This document shows, piece by piece, positions 1 to 8,597 of a DNA stretch of 64,000 nucleotides. The DNA comes from CAWCAW01 sp963793645. Its GTDB lineage: Bacteria > Actinomycetota > Acidimicrobiia > Acidimicrobiales > UBA8190. Each line of letters begins with the position of its first letter. The first letter of the stretch is position 1. The notes under the pieces are model-generated. The model saw only the letters and a list, made by a program, of their open reading frames with translations. It searched no databases and had not been told where the DNA came from. The DNA is taken from the NCBI GenBank assembly GCA_963793645.1, contig CAWCAW010000006.1, forward strand, positions 620,001 through 684,000. The letters run 5' to 3'. The position numbers were made by a program, and so were the translations under genes.

Positions 1-222
1 CACCACGACGCCGAAGCGCAGCGGCGCCCTCTGATCCACCGCCTCATCGCCGACGGCACGCTGCCCAGCGGCTACGCCACCGACAATGGCGCCGGCCTCG
101 TCTACCGGGGAACGGACCTCCACGACGCCATCGCCGAGAAGCCAGGAGCTTTCGCATACGAGATCACGCGAGAACGAGACACGGCTCGAGAGAAGACCAT
201 TCCCACTCGTTGCCTGGTCTGA
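1..222 (+). CDS. peptidase E-like (family S51) protein, C-terminal fragment
   Basis: Reading frame 1 is open from the first base of the window to a TGA at 220-222 and gives about 73 residues. The segment GTLPSGYATDNGAGLVYRGT and the following ...AIAEKPGAFAYEITRERD resemble the C-terminal end of dipeptidase E/cyanophycinase-type proteins (family S51), which have a conserved 'GYAxDxGAAL' stretch close to the end. The nucleophilic serine region lies outside the window, so activity cannot be judged. Family members cleave Asp-Xaa dipeptides in the cytoplasm. The gene runs in the same direction as the VOC gene that follows 87 bases later. The call rests on a short tail only. Confidence 0.6.
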   Translation, partial: HHDAEAQRRPLIHRLIADGTLPSGYATDNGAGLVYRGTDLHDAIAEKPGAFAYEITRERDTAREKTIPTRCLV

Positions 223-309
223 CTCCCACTCTGACCCGCCATCGCAACTCGGTTACGACACGGCTACGCTGCCAAGCGATCGTTGATACAGGTACCAGGA
301 GGTAACGCC

Positions 310-1080
310 ATGCCCGAGTTCACTTCATACGCGGCGGGAACCCCGTCGTGGGTCGACCACGCCGCCAAGGACATCGACACGTCCAATTCCTTTTATGGCA
401 GCCTCTTCGGCTGGGAGGCCGAGGACCAAGGCGCCGACATGGGCCACTACACCCTGCTGCGCAAAGGGGGCAAAACTGTCGCCGGCAACATGGGAGCCAT
501 GGAGGGTCAGCCGAGCGCGTGGATCACCTACGTCTCCGTACAAGACGCCGATGCAACAGTGGACCTCGCCAAAAAGGCAGGGGCCACCGTGTTCGTCGAG
601 CCCATGGACGTGTCGGATATCGGCCGCATGGCGGTCTTCGCCGATCCCACCGGGGCGGCTATCGGCATCTGGCAGCCGAAGTCGTTCATCGGAGCCGAGC
701 TCGCCAACGAGCCGGGGGCCTTCGGTTGGAACGAGCTCAACACTCGTGACGTGCCTGCCGCCAAGAGCTTTTATACGGAGGTATTCGGTTGGACACCCAA
801 TGACCTCGACATGGGGGACATGCAGTACACCGAATGGAGACTCGGCGAGAACCCGGTGGCGGGGATGATGTCCATGCCGGACATGGTTCCCGCCGAGGTG
901 CGGGCTCACTGGCTCGTCTACTTTGGCACCGCCGACACCGACGCCACGGTGGCGAAGGCGAGCGAGCTGGGTGCCATGGTCCTGGTCCCGCCGACAGACA
1001 TTCCTCCAGGTCGTTTCTCGGTGCTTGCCGATCCTGACGGTGCTGCCTTCGCCGTGATCAAGATGGTTCCCGCCACCTGA
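310..1080 (+). CDS. two-domain VOC (glyoxalase-fold) protein, Cfp30B-like
   Basis: A 256-residue protein made of two consecutive VOC half-units: one from about residue 8 (GTPSWVDHAAKDIDTSNSFY) and a second from about residue 135 (GAFGWNELNTRDVPAAKSFY). Each ends with the typical 'ADPxGAAxxxW/V' strand (FADPTGAAIGIWQ, LADPDGAAFAVIK). The architecture and wording match the actinobacterial Cfp30B/27-kDa antigen group, which lack a settled substrate. I chose the ATG at 310 because a strong AGGAGG at 297-302 precedes it by 7 bases; an in-frame ATG at 283 lies before that ribosome-binding site. Probably a cytoplasmic metalloenzyme or binding protein. The family is secure and the reaction unknown. 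Confidence 0.85.
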   Translation: MPEFTSYAAGTPSWVDHAAKDIDTSNSFYGSLFGWEAEDQGADMGHYTLLRKGGKTVAGNMGAMEGQPSAWITYVSVQDADATVDLAKKAGATVFVEPMDVSDIGRMAVFADPTGAAIGIWQPKSFIGAELANEPGAFGWNELNTRDVPAAKSFYTEVFGWTPNDLDMGDMQYTEWRLGENPVAGMMSMPDMVPAEVRAHWLVYFGTADTDATVAKASELGAMVLVPPTDIPPGRFSVLADPDGAAFAVIKMVPAT

Positions 1081-1129
1081 CCGATGGAGTTGCCGCCCGA
1101 CGCGGTGGATCTCTCATCGGCGCCACGGG

Positions 1130-2227
1130 CTAACCGGGCGGCACGGACCAGTGCACCAGGTCCCGACTCCGAACCACCCCAATCTCTGCGTGCCCCCACC
1201 CGCCGAACTGGGTCAGCTCCGTACTTCCGGCGTATGTGAGATAGGTGTACCCGTTGACGGAGTCTTGACAGATAAAGGCCGAGTTGGCGTGTTCAAAGTT
1301 CACGCTGGAGATTCCCGACCCCGTGTCCCACGGCTGGCTCGGGACCTGAAGCTCACGTCCGTCGTCCCAGTGCAGCCAGCTCTGCGGACTCGTCGGTTTG
1401 CCGACGAGCGTGAAGATCCAGGGTTGATCGAACGTGTTCGACGTGGCCACCAGACGCCACAGGCCATCGATCGACACCAATTCGTAGTTCTCGAAGGTGT
1501 CCCCGTAGACCCGAATGCCGGGGCGGCCGATCACCACCCAAGGACCGTACAAAGACCCACTCTTCGACCAGGCGATCTCGAAGGCCTGGGTCTGTGACGT
1601 CGTACCCACCTTGTACGCCAGGATCAGCCCGTTGTCCATCCAGGCCAGCGCAGGGTCGATCATGCGAACGCCGGGGGAAGGGTGCAGAGCCGGCGCCAAA
1701 GGTTGTGGGCCCGACCAGTGCACCAGGTCGGGTGAGGTCCGGAAGTAAAGCTTCGCTTGGACCGGCCCTGTCTCACCGGGCGGCGAGTCATAGGTCGAGA
1801 CAAACTCGCCGGACGGGGCGCGGACCACATCTGGCGATGCCATGCCGCCGGGCTGCTCGGTCCACGGAGCGGGGGCGCTCCAGTGAACGAAATCGGTGCT
1901 CTGGGCGGTGGCGATGTCCCAGTGCTCGTCGCCTGCGATGACCGTGTTATTGGTGACGTAGCTGAACAGCAGGTGCCAGCTTCCCATCGCCCAGATGAGA
2001 GCCTGATCCTTTACGGCGGCACCCTGATAGCTCAACAGCGGGTTGTGGAGTTGCGACCAGTCCACGACGGGTTTTGGATCGGCCCCGACAATGCACGCAT
2101 GATCCGTCGTAGCCGATAGCCGGACCGCCTCGGAGGCGGCGCCGGTGGTCGTCGATCCGCACGCGGAGGTGCACGAAACGACGAGGACGACAACCGCGAG
2201 CGGCCCGAGCCATCTCGTTACTCGCAC
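1130..2227 (-). CDS. secreted lipoprotein with glycosyl-hydrolase-like beta-propeller (GH43/GH62 type)
   Basis: A 365-residue protein with an N-terminal hydrophobic stretch ending in VVVLVVSC, a plausible lipobox, so it is likely anchored outside the membrane. The body has repeated '(S/T)xDxVHWS' strands (STDFVHWSAP, SPDLVHWSGP, SRDLVHWSVP), plus MASPDVVRAPSG and MIDPALAWMDNG. These are typical blade motifs of five-bladed glycoside hydrolase propellers acting on arabinose- or xylose-containing polysaccharides. The closing motif SVNFEHANSAFICQD is reminiscent of GH62 arabinofuranosidases. It stands alone on the minus strand between the VOC gene and a small gene. The fold is fairly clear; the substrate and true GH family are inferred. 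Confidence 0.65.
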   Translation of the reverse strand: MRVTRWLGPLAVVVLVVSCTSACGSTTTGAASEAVRLSATTDHACIVGADPKPVVDWSQLHNPLLSYQGAAVKDQALIWAMGSWHLLFSYVTNNTVIAGDEHWDIATAQSTDFVHWSAPAPWTEQPGGMASPDVVRAPSGEFVSTYDSPPGETGPVQAKLYFRTSPDLVHWSGPQPLAPALHPSPGVRMIDPALAWMDNGLILAYKVGTTSQTQAFEIAWSKSGSLYGPWVVIGRPGIRVYGDTFENYELVSIDGLWRLVATSNTFDQPWIFTLVGKPTSPQSWLHWDDGRELQVPSQPWDTGSGISSVNFEHANSAFICQDSVNGYTYLTYAGSTELTQFGGWGHAEIGVVRSRDLVHWSVPPG

Positions 2228-2304
2228 TTAGTGGCCCAAACGCACGCGGCGATTGTAGCGACCGATCCCCTTCGGCTTGCGGGGTCACGGCTTGGGCTCG
2301 TGGG

Positions 2305-2493
2305 TTACGGCTCGTTCGCTTGATTCAGGATCTTGTTCACGGCCGCCTCATGATCGCGATAGGCCCGCCAATGGGCGAGTCTCTCGTCGCCCACCGTGAG
2401 ACCTTGGGCCCTCCACGCCTCAGCCATCGCCCTGAGGTGCATGCCGATCTTGGTGTAATCATCAGCGCTCAGAACCGGCGGTTCATCGCTCAT
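2305..2493 (-). CDS. small hypothetical protein, 62 aa
   Basis: A 62-residue soluble, acidic, mostly helical protein with no signal peptide or membrane segment. It opens MSDEPPVLSADDYTKIGMHL and ends KILNQANEP. The ATG at 2493 is preceded on the minus strand by a G-rich stretch (CTGGGGGCC) that could serve as a weak ribosome-binding site. I do not recognise the family. It is the last of three small minus-strand genes in this stretch and is included because its composition and codon use look real rather than like a shadow of another frame. Confidence 0.5.
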   Translation of the reverse strand: MSDEPPVLSADDYTKIGMHLRAMAEAWRAQGLTVGDERLAHWRAYRDHEAAVNKILNQANEP

Positions 2494-2549
2494 GGGGCCC
2501 CCAGGTCACGTGACGGGCGGACGACGATGAGACGTCGTTGCTCCGGTCT

Positions 2550-2810
2550 CTATTGGTATTGGTCTTCTCGTCGCACGACGTTGCCTTGGCCGTCATCAAC
2601 GATGGTGCGACGACGATGCGGGCCATACCACGTGGAACCACCCATGCTCAGGAATACGATGGAGATCACCAGACCAACGGCGCCCACGATCATGAGGATC
2701 ACACCTACGGCGTTGATGTTCAAGCCGTGCTGATTGGGATTGGCGGTTACGGCAAAGTCCATGATGGCACCAACGGCCAACAAAAACAGGCTAATTCCGA
2801 TACCTGGCAT
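2550..2810 (-). CDS. DUF6458-like small membrane protein
   Basis: An 86-residue protein starting MPGIGISLFLLAVGAIMDFA. It has two hydrophobic helices (about residues 3-20 and 33-55) joined by NPNQHGLNINAVG, then a polar basic tail with GPHRRRTIVDD. The pattern 'GxxLxLxAxGAIxxFAV...INxxGxILMxVGxxGL' is that of the DUF6458 family, widespread in Actinomycetota and of unknown function. The start is set by the ribosome-binding site GAAGGAGA just upstream of the ATG at 2810. The frame stays open upstream, but that extension would have no ribosome-binding site. It is probably an inner-membrane protein. Confidence 0.8.
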   Translation of the reverse strand: MPGIGISLFLLAVGAIMDFAVTANPNQHGLNINAVGVILMIVGAVGLVISIVFLSMGGSTWYGPHRRRTIVDDGQGNVVRREDQYQ

Positions 2811-2868
2811 GTTCGTTCTCCTTCTTTGTTCTACGGCGTGAAACGTCGGACATGCAACGTTCAGTGGA

Positions 2869-3042
2869 CTACCAGCGATACCACCGGGCGCCTCGTCCGC
2901 CCGCCGTTTCGCCGCGTGCCAGCCCAAAGCCAAGGAGCCATCCGATGAAGCCCACGACGGCAATGATCCAAAGGACATGAGCGACAAACCCGAAAGCGCC
3001 GAATAACAACGCAAGCAAAAGCACAAGCAGAATAAGTCCCAT
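2869..3042 (-). CDS. very small hydrophobic membrane protein (lmo0937/DUF5670-like)
   Basis: A 57-residue protein dominated by two hydrophobic helices (GLILLVLLLALLFGAFGF and HVLWIIAVVGFIGWLLGFGL) and ending in a Gly/Arg-rich tail. This layout matches the small 'lmo0937' hydrophobic family often seen near stress genes. I start it at the ATG at 3042, which has AAGGAG eight bases upstream; an in-frame start eight codons earlier has no such site. It sits in the same orientation as the DUF6458-like gene, 58 bases away, so the two may be co-transcribed. Function unknown. Confidence 0.65.
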   Translation of the reverse strand: MGLILLVLLLALLFGAFGFVAHVLWIIAVVGFIGWLLGFGLARGETAGGRGARWYRW

Positions 3043-3408
3043 GGCGAGCTCCTTGTCGAGAAGCACTGTCGTTCTATGTGAGGCTTAATTTCCCCACAAC
3101 TGCGAGCGACCAAACACTCGAAAGACACGAATGCATCTTCGTGCACCGCCGATCCGAGGGCCTATACCCACGGCCGATCTTGGTCATGTCGTGGCCCCAC
3201 GACGCGGGCACAACCAACGTTTGCTTTAGCGGGGTTCCTTCGAGTCCTTGGTGGACATCGGTCCGGCTATAACACCATTGCCCCGCGCTACCCTGGCCTC
3301 GTCGGATGGCTGCTTCTGTGGCTCAGCCCTGCCGGCGAGTGGCTGTGTTCGAGCGAAGTCGATGAGGGTGCGCGCTATGACGACAGTTTCTCTATCCGGG
3401 GCCATACG
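3043..3408. other. divergent intergenic region
   Basis: This 366-base stretch separates the small minus-strand membrane gene from the plus-strand exporter gene. No convincing coding frame is present. A TATAAC hexamer at 3268-3273 is a good -10 candidate for the exporter, but no clear -35 lies at the usual spacing. I see no terminator or repeat in it. Confidence 0.4.
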
Positions 3409-5007
3409 GTGACGGCCGTCGTGCCCCGAAGCCGGTCATTGGCGCTGGCCGTCATCCTTTTCGTGCTCTTCCTCACGTTCCTCGACAACACCATCGTCAC
3501 CGTCGTCCTAGCCAACGTACAAAGCACCCTGCATGCATCGGTAAGCCAGCTCCAGTGGGTGGTGAATGGCTATGCCCTCACATTCGCCGGCCTGATGTTG
3601 AGCTTTGGAACCGTTGGTGACCTCTTCGGACGTAAGAAGGTCATGCTCGCCGGTGTGGCCGTCTTCTGCGCCGGCTCGGTGGTCGCCGCCTTGGCACCGA
3701 GTACCGACGTGCTGATTGCCGGAAGGGTGATTATGGGCGTCGGCGCCGCCGCCTCGGAGCCTGGCACCCTCTCCATGATCCGGCACCTGTATCCCGAGCG
3801 TTCCGAGCGGGCCAGATCGCTGGGGATATGGGCGGCCGTCTCCAGTCTCGGGCTGGCCCTCGGACCACTCATTGGCGGTCTCCTCGTCTTTGGTTGGTCT
3901 TGGCGGGCCATCTTCTGGTTCAACGTGTTCTTCGGGGCACTCACATTCATCGCCGCGTTGCTCGTGATTCCCGAGAGCTCCGACCCGGTGCAGGCTCGGT
4001 TCGACGTACCGGGCTTCCTCCTCGGTGCCGTCGCTCTCGGAGCCCTTACTTTCGCCATCATCCTGGGTGAGTCCGATGGCTATCGGACGTGGTGGATCGA
4101 TCTGCTCTTTCTGTCGGCCCTGTTAGCGGCCGTCCTTTTCGTCTTCGCCGAATTGCGAGCCACGAACCCTGTCCTCAACGTGCGTTACTTCAAGCGACCC
4201 GCCTTCGCCGGCTCCAGCGTCATCGCCTTTACGGTCTATTTCGGAACCTTCGCCATTTTCTTCATGGTGGCCCTCTACTTCCAGGTGGTGGCCTCCGACT
4301 CACCGTTGCGCCTCGCCCTCAACTTTGTTCCTCTGGCGGTGGGCATGGTGGCCGCCGCCTTGTTGACTGGACGATGGGTAGCCGCGTGGGGGCCCCGTAT
4401 CCCCATGGCGACGGGATGCGCGCTGGCCGGAGTGGGCATCATCCTGACCAACGTCATGATCACCCCCCAAGCGGGGATCGGTCAGATCGGATGGACCATG
4501 TTCATCGCCGGGGTCGGCGTGGGCATCGCTCTGGTACCCGTCACCTCGGCCGCCCTGGGATCAGTGCCAGCCGAGCACTCTGGCATGGCCGCCTCGAACA
4601 CCAATACGTTTCGAGAACTCGGAGCAGTTGTGGGCGTGGCCGTGCTGGGCTCGATCGTCAACGGCCAGTTGACCGTCAACCTGGTACGGCGACTGACGGC
4701 CATCGGGATCCCCAAGAGCTACCAATCCCTGGTCGTGTCGGCGGTGACGACGGGGACGTACAAGGGAGAGGCTCAGGCCGCCACCGCCCAGAACCACGCC
4801 ATCACACATATCGTCAACGAGGTGATCTCGGCTGCGTACGGCGCATTCGGGCACGGCCTCAACCTCTCGCTCAACATCGCCGGTGCCCTTCTGCTGGCAT
4901 CGGCGATCCTGGCCCTGGCCACCGTGTACGGCCGCACCGTTCACTTGGAGCGAGTCAGGTCCGAAGTCGGTCATCTCCTTCATGTCTTGGTCGAAGGCGA
5001 GCCGTAG
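3409..5007 (+). CDS. MFS drug exporter, EmrB/QacA (DHA2) type
   Basis: A 532-residue integral membrane protein with about 14 predicted helices, the length and spread typical of the DHA2 drug:proton antiporters. Diagnostic features are FLDNTIVTVVLANVQ in helix 1, the motif A loop GTVGDLFGRKKVM after helix 2, and the antiporter motif C-like GLALGPLIGGLL in helix 5. It should export hydrophobic or cationic compounds from the inner membrane using the proton gradient. The start is the GTG at 3409. An ATG at 3377 is in another frame. It precedes a carbonic anhydrase gene by 151 bases, with a separate promoter candidate between them. Confidence 0.9.
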   Translation: MTAVVPRSRSLALAVILFVLFLTFLDNTIVTVVLANVQSTLHASVSQLQWVVNGYALTFAGLMLSFGTVGDLFGRKKVMLAGVAVFCAGSVVAALAPSTDVLIAGRVIMGVGAAASEPGTLSMIRHLYPERSERARSLGIWAAVSSLGLALGPLIGGLLVFGWSWRAIFWFNVFFGALTFIAALLVIPESSDPVQARFDVPGFLLGAVALGALTFAIILGESDGYRTWWIDLLFLSALLAAVLFVFAELRATNPVLNVRYFKRPAFAGSSVIAFTVYFGTFAIFFMVALYFQVVASDSPLRLALNFVPLAVGMVAAALLTGRWVAAWGPRIPMATGCALAGVGIILTNVMITPQAGIGQIGWTMFIAGVGVGIALVPVTSAALGSVPAEHSGMAASNTNTFRELGAVVGVAVLGSIVNGQLTVNLVRRLTAIGIPKSYQSLVVSAVTTGTYKGEAQAATAQNHAITHIVNEVISAAYGAFGHGLNLSLNIAGALLLASAILALATVYGRTVHLERVRSEVGHLLHVLVEGEP

Positions 5008-5050
5008 GAACACCGGTCGACAGGGCGACCGCGAGAGGATTAATCCCGAC

Positions 5051-5079
5051 TTGTTACATCGGAGTTATAGAGATATGGT
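5051..5079 (+). promoter_or_regulatory. candidate sigma-70-type promoter for the carbonic anhydrase gene
   Basis: TTGTTA at 5051-5056 and TATGGT at 5074-5079 are separated by exactly 17 bases, about 80 bases upstream of the ATG at 5159. The match is by eye to the housekeeping consensus. No transcript evidence is available. Confidence 0.4.
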
Positions 5080-5158
5080 GGCTGCGCCGCACGCTGACGC
5101 ACGCACGCCGACCGTCACACAGCGATGCGGAGATCACCAGGAGAAAGAAGGAGGACCC

Positions 5159-5651
5159 ATGACCGCCACCGACGACCTGCTCAGGAACAACGCTACCTAC
5201 GTCGAAACCTTCAACCAAGGTGATCTGCCCCTCCCGCCTAGGGCCAAGGTGGCCGTTCTGGCCTGTATGGACGCACGCTTGGATCCGGCCAAGGCGCTCG
5301 GGCTGCGCGAAGGCGACGCATGTCATTCGAAACGCCGGTGGCGTGGCCTCAGACGATGCCTTGCGGAGCCTGGTGATCTCACAGCGGCTCCTCGGCACCA
5401 CGGAGATCATCCTCATTCACCACACGGACTGCGGCATGGAGACATTCACCGACGACGCCGTCAAGGCCCAGATCCTGGCCGACACGGGATTGAGGCCGAG
5501 CTTCGCGTTGGAAGCGTTTCCCAAGGCCGAGGATGATGTGAAGCAGACGGCGGCACGCATCAAGGCCAATCCGTTCGTACCTCACAAGGACATTCGAGGG
5601 TTCATCTACGAGGTCGAGTCAGGACGCCTTCGGGAGGTCACGCTCGACTGA
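5159..5651 (+). CDS. beta-carbonic anhydrase (Rv1284-like), frameshifted
   Basis: Carbonic anhydrases of this class interconvert CO2 and bicarbonate with a Zn bound by two Cys and one His. The first half (from ATG 5159, ribosome-binding site AAGGAGG) carries VAVLACMDARLDP, with the first Cys and the Asp/Arg dyad. The second half, in another frame to TGA 5651, carries VIRNAGGVASDDALRSL and LIHHTDCGMETF, with the His and second Cys. The two halves align end to end with the 163-residue Rv1284 type (which has GEAHVIRNAG), so the frame breaks at about 5315-5321, equivalent to two missing bases or one extra. All zinc ligands survive across the break. It is either a recent pseudogene or a sequence error. 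Confidence 0.85.
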
Positions 5652-5810
5652 TACTGCCGCTTCCACTTGCTAGCTGGTAGCAAGCGCCGGCCCGACTCCT
5701 TCTGAAATCTCAGATTAACCTCAGGTAACTTGCAGAATTCTCCAAGCCTTATCGGCAAGACTGCGGGGAGCGCATTCGGCGGGACTGTCGGCGGGTCCCT
5801 TTCGCCTTAG

Positions 5811-6383
5811 GTGGGGAATTTGGCCCTGAACACGATCGGAGCGAACACCCAAGCTCCTGTGCTCGTCACGACACCCGGGGCGGCGACCCAAGACGCGGCG
5901 CGAAAGAGCATGCTTCTCACCCTCCGTGCGCACGCGGCGCGACTGGTTCGCTACTCGGCGACATCTCTCATCGCGCTGGCCGTCAGTGAGTCGACTCTTC
6001 TCGTCCTCTACGGAACCGGAGTCCTCAATGCCACGGTGGCGGCCTTGGTGGGGAATCTGGCCGGCACCGTTCCCTCCTTTCTCCTCAGCCGCTATTGGAT
6101 CTGGAGAGAGTCGCCCCGAGACCGCACCGTGCGCCAGATCGTTCTCTACTGGTCGACTTCGATCGTCTGCATCGCGCTGTCGAGCGTCGCCACCGGCGAG
6201 ATCGCGCGCAAGGCGCCCAAGGGTCTCTACCCACACCTCCTGGTGGCGGGCAGCGGGTTCGTCGCCATGAGCTTCATCCTTTGGATCGCCAAGTACCTCG
6301 TTTACCAGTACGTGATTTTTCCTGTTCGAGCGGCGCACATTGACGCGGCGACACAAGAGGGTGCCTCGCAACCCAACGGATAA
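5811..6383 (+). CDS. GtrA-like membrane protein
   Basis: A 190-residue protein with four hydrophobic helices starting near residue 43 (RYSATSLIALAVSESTLLVL) and the GtrA-type segment LVGNLAGTVPSFLLSRYWIW, where 'NFxxSRYWVF/W' is the usual signature. GtrA-family proteins are thought to help move lipid-linked sugars across the membrane or to act with cell-wall glycosyltransferases. The start is the GTG at 5811; the N-terminal 40 residues are soluble and Ala/Thr-rich, so a later start is possible. The M20 peptidase gene begins 9 bases after its stop, so the two are probably co-transcribed, although they have no obvious functional link. Confidence 0.8.
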   Translation: MGNLALNTIGANTQAPVLVTTPGAATQDAARKSMLLTLRAHAARLVRYSATSLIALAVSESTLLVLYGTGVLNATVAALVGNLAGTVPSFLLSRYWIWRESPRDRTVRQIVLYWSTSIVCIALSSVATGEIARKAPKGLYPHLLVAGSGFVAMSFILWIAKYLVYQYVIFPVRAAHIDAATQEGASQPNG

Positions 6384-6392
6384 GGTTCGCCG

Positions 6393-7820
6393 ATGCTGGA
6401 CCAGGCCGACCTTGTCGAGCGAGCCGCACAAATGTGGCGGGCCGACGTCGTGCCCTTGCTGCTTGAGTTCGGCACCATTCCGGACCTTTCCCCGGCCTAC
6501 GACCCACAGTGGGAGACAGCCGGTCACGTCGACCGCGCCGCCGAGCTGTTGGGCCGATGGGCGGCGGCGCGAGATCTCCCCGGTGCCACGGTCGAGGTCG
6601 TGCGCCTACCGGGGCTCACGCCCACCGTGCTGGTCGACGTGCCGGCTTCGGATGATGGGGCCATGGGCAACGTCCTCATCTACGGCCATTACGACAAGCA
6701 GCCGCCCTTCGACGGCTGGAGCGAGGGCCGTGGTCCGTGGACCCCTGTCATCGAAGGTGATCGCCTCTACGGCCGAGGCGTGGCTGATGACGGATATGCC
6801 CTTCCTTCCGCCCTGGTGGCCCTGGAATCGGTGCGGGCCGCCGGCGGCCGGCATGGACGTTGCGTCATTCTCGCCGAGGGTTCCGAGGAGAGCGGAAGTC
6901 CTCACCTTCGCCAGGTCCTGGCGCATCTGGGTGACCGCATCGGCACGCCCGACTTGGTGGTGGCCCTCGACGGGAGCGCAGCCACCTACGACCGCCTCTG
7001 GCTCACGACCTCGCTGCGCGGCGCCATCGCCGGCACACTGACGGTGCGGGTCCTCGAACAGGGTGTGCACAGCGGCTCGGCCGGCGCCATCGTCCCGTCG
7101 TCGTTTCGGGTGGCGCGCCTTTTGCTCGATCGCATCGAGGACGCCACCACCGGTGACCTCCTGCTCCCCGAGCTTGGCGGTGCCATGCCCGCCGGGGTGG
7201 CCCACGCGGCCGAGGCCATGGCCGCCGCGGTGCTCGAGAATTTCGGCGACGCGCCCCCGTTCCCCGTCGTCCCGGGCTTGCGCCTGGAGGCAGACGACCC
7301 GGCCGAGCGATCCCTGCGCGCCGCGTGGCGTGGAGCGTTAGCCGTCGTCGGTGCCGACGGTCTTCCCCCCGCGGAGACCGCCGGCGCTGTCCTGCTGCCG
7401 TTCACCACCCTCCGACTCGTCGTTCGCATCCCGCCTACGGCTGATGCCGACGCCGCCGAAGCGGCCTTGCGGCGGGCCCTGACCGAGGACCCTCCCTATG
7501 GGTCGACGGTCGAGTGGACGCCGGCGATGTGGGCCGGGGGCTGGGCCGCTCGTCGCTTCCCGGACTGGTTGACCGACGCGCTGGACGACGCCTCTCGGGC
7601 CGCGTTTGGACAGCCGTCAGGTCAGCTGGGAGAAGGTGGCACGATTCCGTTCCTCGGCTGGCTGGCCAGCGAGTTCCCCGCTGCCTATCTTCTCGCCCTG
7701 GGCGTGCTCGGGCCGGGTTCCAACCATCATGGCCCTGACGAATCGCTGCACCTGCCCTCAGCGCGGCGCCTGACGGCCGCCGTGGGATTGTTGCTCGACG
7801 CTCACGCCCGCCATCTGTAA
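6393..7820 (+). CDS. M20-family metallopeptidase (dipeptidase-like)
   Basis: A 475-residue cytoplasmic di-zinc hydrolase of the M20 clan. The metal and catalytic residues are visible in order: H and D in VLIYGHYDKQPP, D in YGRGVADDG, the E-E pair in ILAEGSEESGSP, D in LVVALDGSA, and the C-terminal H in GPGSNHHGPDESLHLP. The insert from about residue 215 (SLRGAIAGTLTVRVLEQGVH) is the dimerisation/lid domain with its conserved H-S-G. Its overall form resembles cytosolic non-specific dipeptidases rather than ArgE or DapE. It follows the GtrA-like gene by 9 bases and converges on the nitrilase-family gene, whose stop abuts at 7821. Confidence 0.85.
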   Translation: MLDQADLVERAAQMWRADVVPLLLEFGTIPDLSPAYDPQWETAGHVDRAAELLGRWAAARDLPGATVEVVRLPGLTPTVLVDVPASDDGAMGNVLIYGHYDKQPPFDGWSEGRGPWTPVIEGDRLYGRGVADDGYALPSALVALESVRAAGGRHGRCVILAEGSEESGSPHLRQVLAHLGDRIGTPDLVVALDGSAATYDRLWLTTSLRGAIAGTLTVRVLEQGVHSGSAGAIVPSSFRVARLLLDRIEDATTGDLLLPELGGAMPAGVAHAAEAMAAAVLENFGDAPPFPVVPGLRLEADDPAERSLRAAWRGALAVVGADGLPPAETAGAVLLPFTTLRLVVRIPPTADADAAEAALRRALTEDPPYGSTVEWTPAMWAGGWAARRFPDWLTDALDDASRAAFGQPSGQLGEGGTIPFLGWLASEFPAAYLLALGVLGPGSNHHGPDESLHLPSARRLTAAVGLLLDAHARHL

Positions 7821-8597
7821 TTACTGAAGCTCGCCGTAGATCTGCGGCCGTCTCGCATTGAGGGGACTTTCCACGCTGCCTTCGGGCAGCGTGATGCGCG
7901 CACTGACGATCTCCTCAGGCCCCGGAGAATCGTGCGCCACGATCGTCCCGGCCGGGTCGATGATCAAGCACCGGCGAGGATGGACAAAGCAGATGTACGC
8001 GCCGTTTTCGAAGGCGCGCGTGCGCATCATGACGTCGTTCATGTCCCCGTACATGCCCCACGCCGGCACCAGGATCAGCCGGGCCCCCTTGACGGCCAGG
8101 ATGCGGGACGTCTCGGGGAGCTGACGGTCCATACAGATCAGCGTCCCCATGCGTCCGAAGGGCGTGTCGAATACGGGGAACTCGGATCCTTTGGCGTTGA
8201 ACCACTCGTCGTCACCGGCCGTGTGGGTCTTGGCATACAGCGACGCCACGTCCCCGTCGGGAGAGAGCACGGCCACGGAGTTGTACATCTGCTCGCCGCG
8301 CCGCTCGGCAAAACCCACCGCCAGGTAAACCTTCAACTCGGCCGCCAGGGCCCCCAGGTGCGCCATCAAAGGGCCGTCCACGGCTTCGCCGACCCCGAGA
8401 TAGCGCTCACGCGAGAAGTCTTTGGGAAAATCGTCGTGCCACACGTAGCCCTCGACGAACCCCTCGGAAGTGACCACGACCTCAGCCCCGTCGCCGGCAG
8501 CCTGGCGGGTGAGCCGCTCGAGGGTGGCCATGTTGGCTGCCTTGTCCCACGGTCGCGGCGTTGCTCGCAGCGCGGCGAGCACGAACGGCGCCGTCAT
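7821..8597 (-). CDS. carbon-nitrogen hydrolase (nitrilase superfamily)
   Basis: A 258-residue member of the nitrilase superfamily, which hydrolyses amides or nitriles through a Glu-Lys-Cys triad. The triad is present: Glu in VVVTSEGFVEGY, Lys in SLYAKTHTAGDDEWF and Cys in MGTLICMDRQLPE. Length and spacing fit the family. The start at 8597 is fixed by a four-base ATGA overlap with the stop of the upstream substrate-binding protein gene, so the two are translationally coupled. The pairing suggests that the amide, amidine or nitrile processed here is bound outside the cell by the partner, but the substrate is not evident from sequence. Confidence 0.85.
   Translation of the reverse strand: MTAPFVLAALRATPRPWDKAANMATLERLTRQAAGDGAEVVVTSEGFVEGYVWHDDFPKDFSRERYLGVGEAVDGPLMAHLGALAAELKVYLAVGFAERRGEQMYNSVAVLSPDGDVASLYAKTHTAGDDEWFNAKGSEFPVFDTPFGRMGTLICMDRQLPETSRILAVKGARLILVPAWGMYGDMNDVMMRTRAFENGAYICFVHPRRCLIIDPAGTIVAHDSPGPEEIVSARITLPEGSVESPLNARRPQIYGELQ

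Noticed and set aside
86..286. Short plus-strand frame over the peptidase E tail
   Set aside because: It overlaps the better-supported frame 1 and gives a Ser/Arg/Pro-rich sequence without similarity to any family I know.
5300..5330. Programmed ribosomal frameshift in the carbonic anhydrase gene
   Set aside because: There is no slippery heptamer, no nearby stop that would drive shifting and no stem-loop; related proteins are made from one frame, and other genes in the window show similar breaks.
5661..5690. Hairpin CTTGCTA-GCTGG-TAGCAAG after the carbonic anhydrase gene as a terminator
   Set aside because: Seven-base stem with no T-run and moderate GC content; too weak to list as a terminator.
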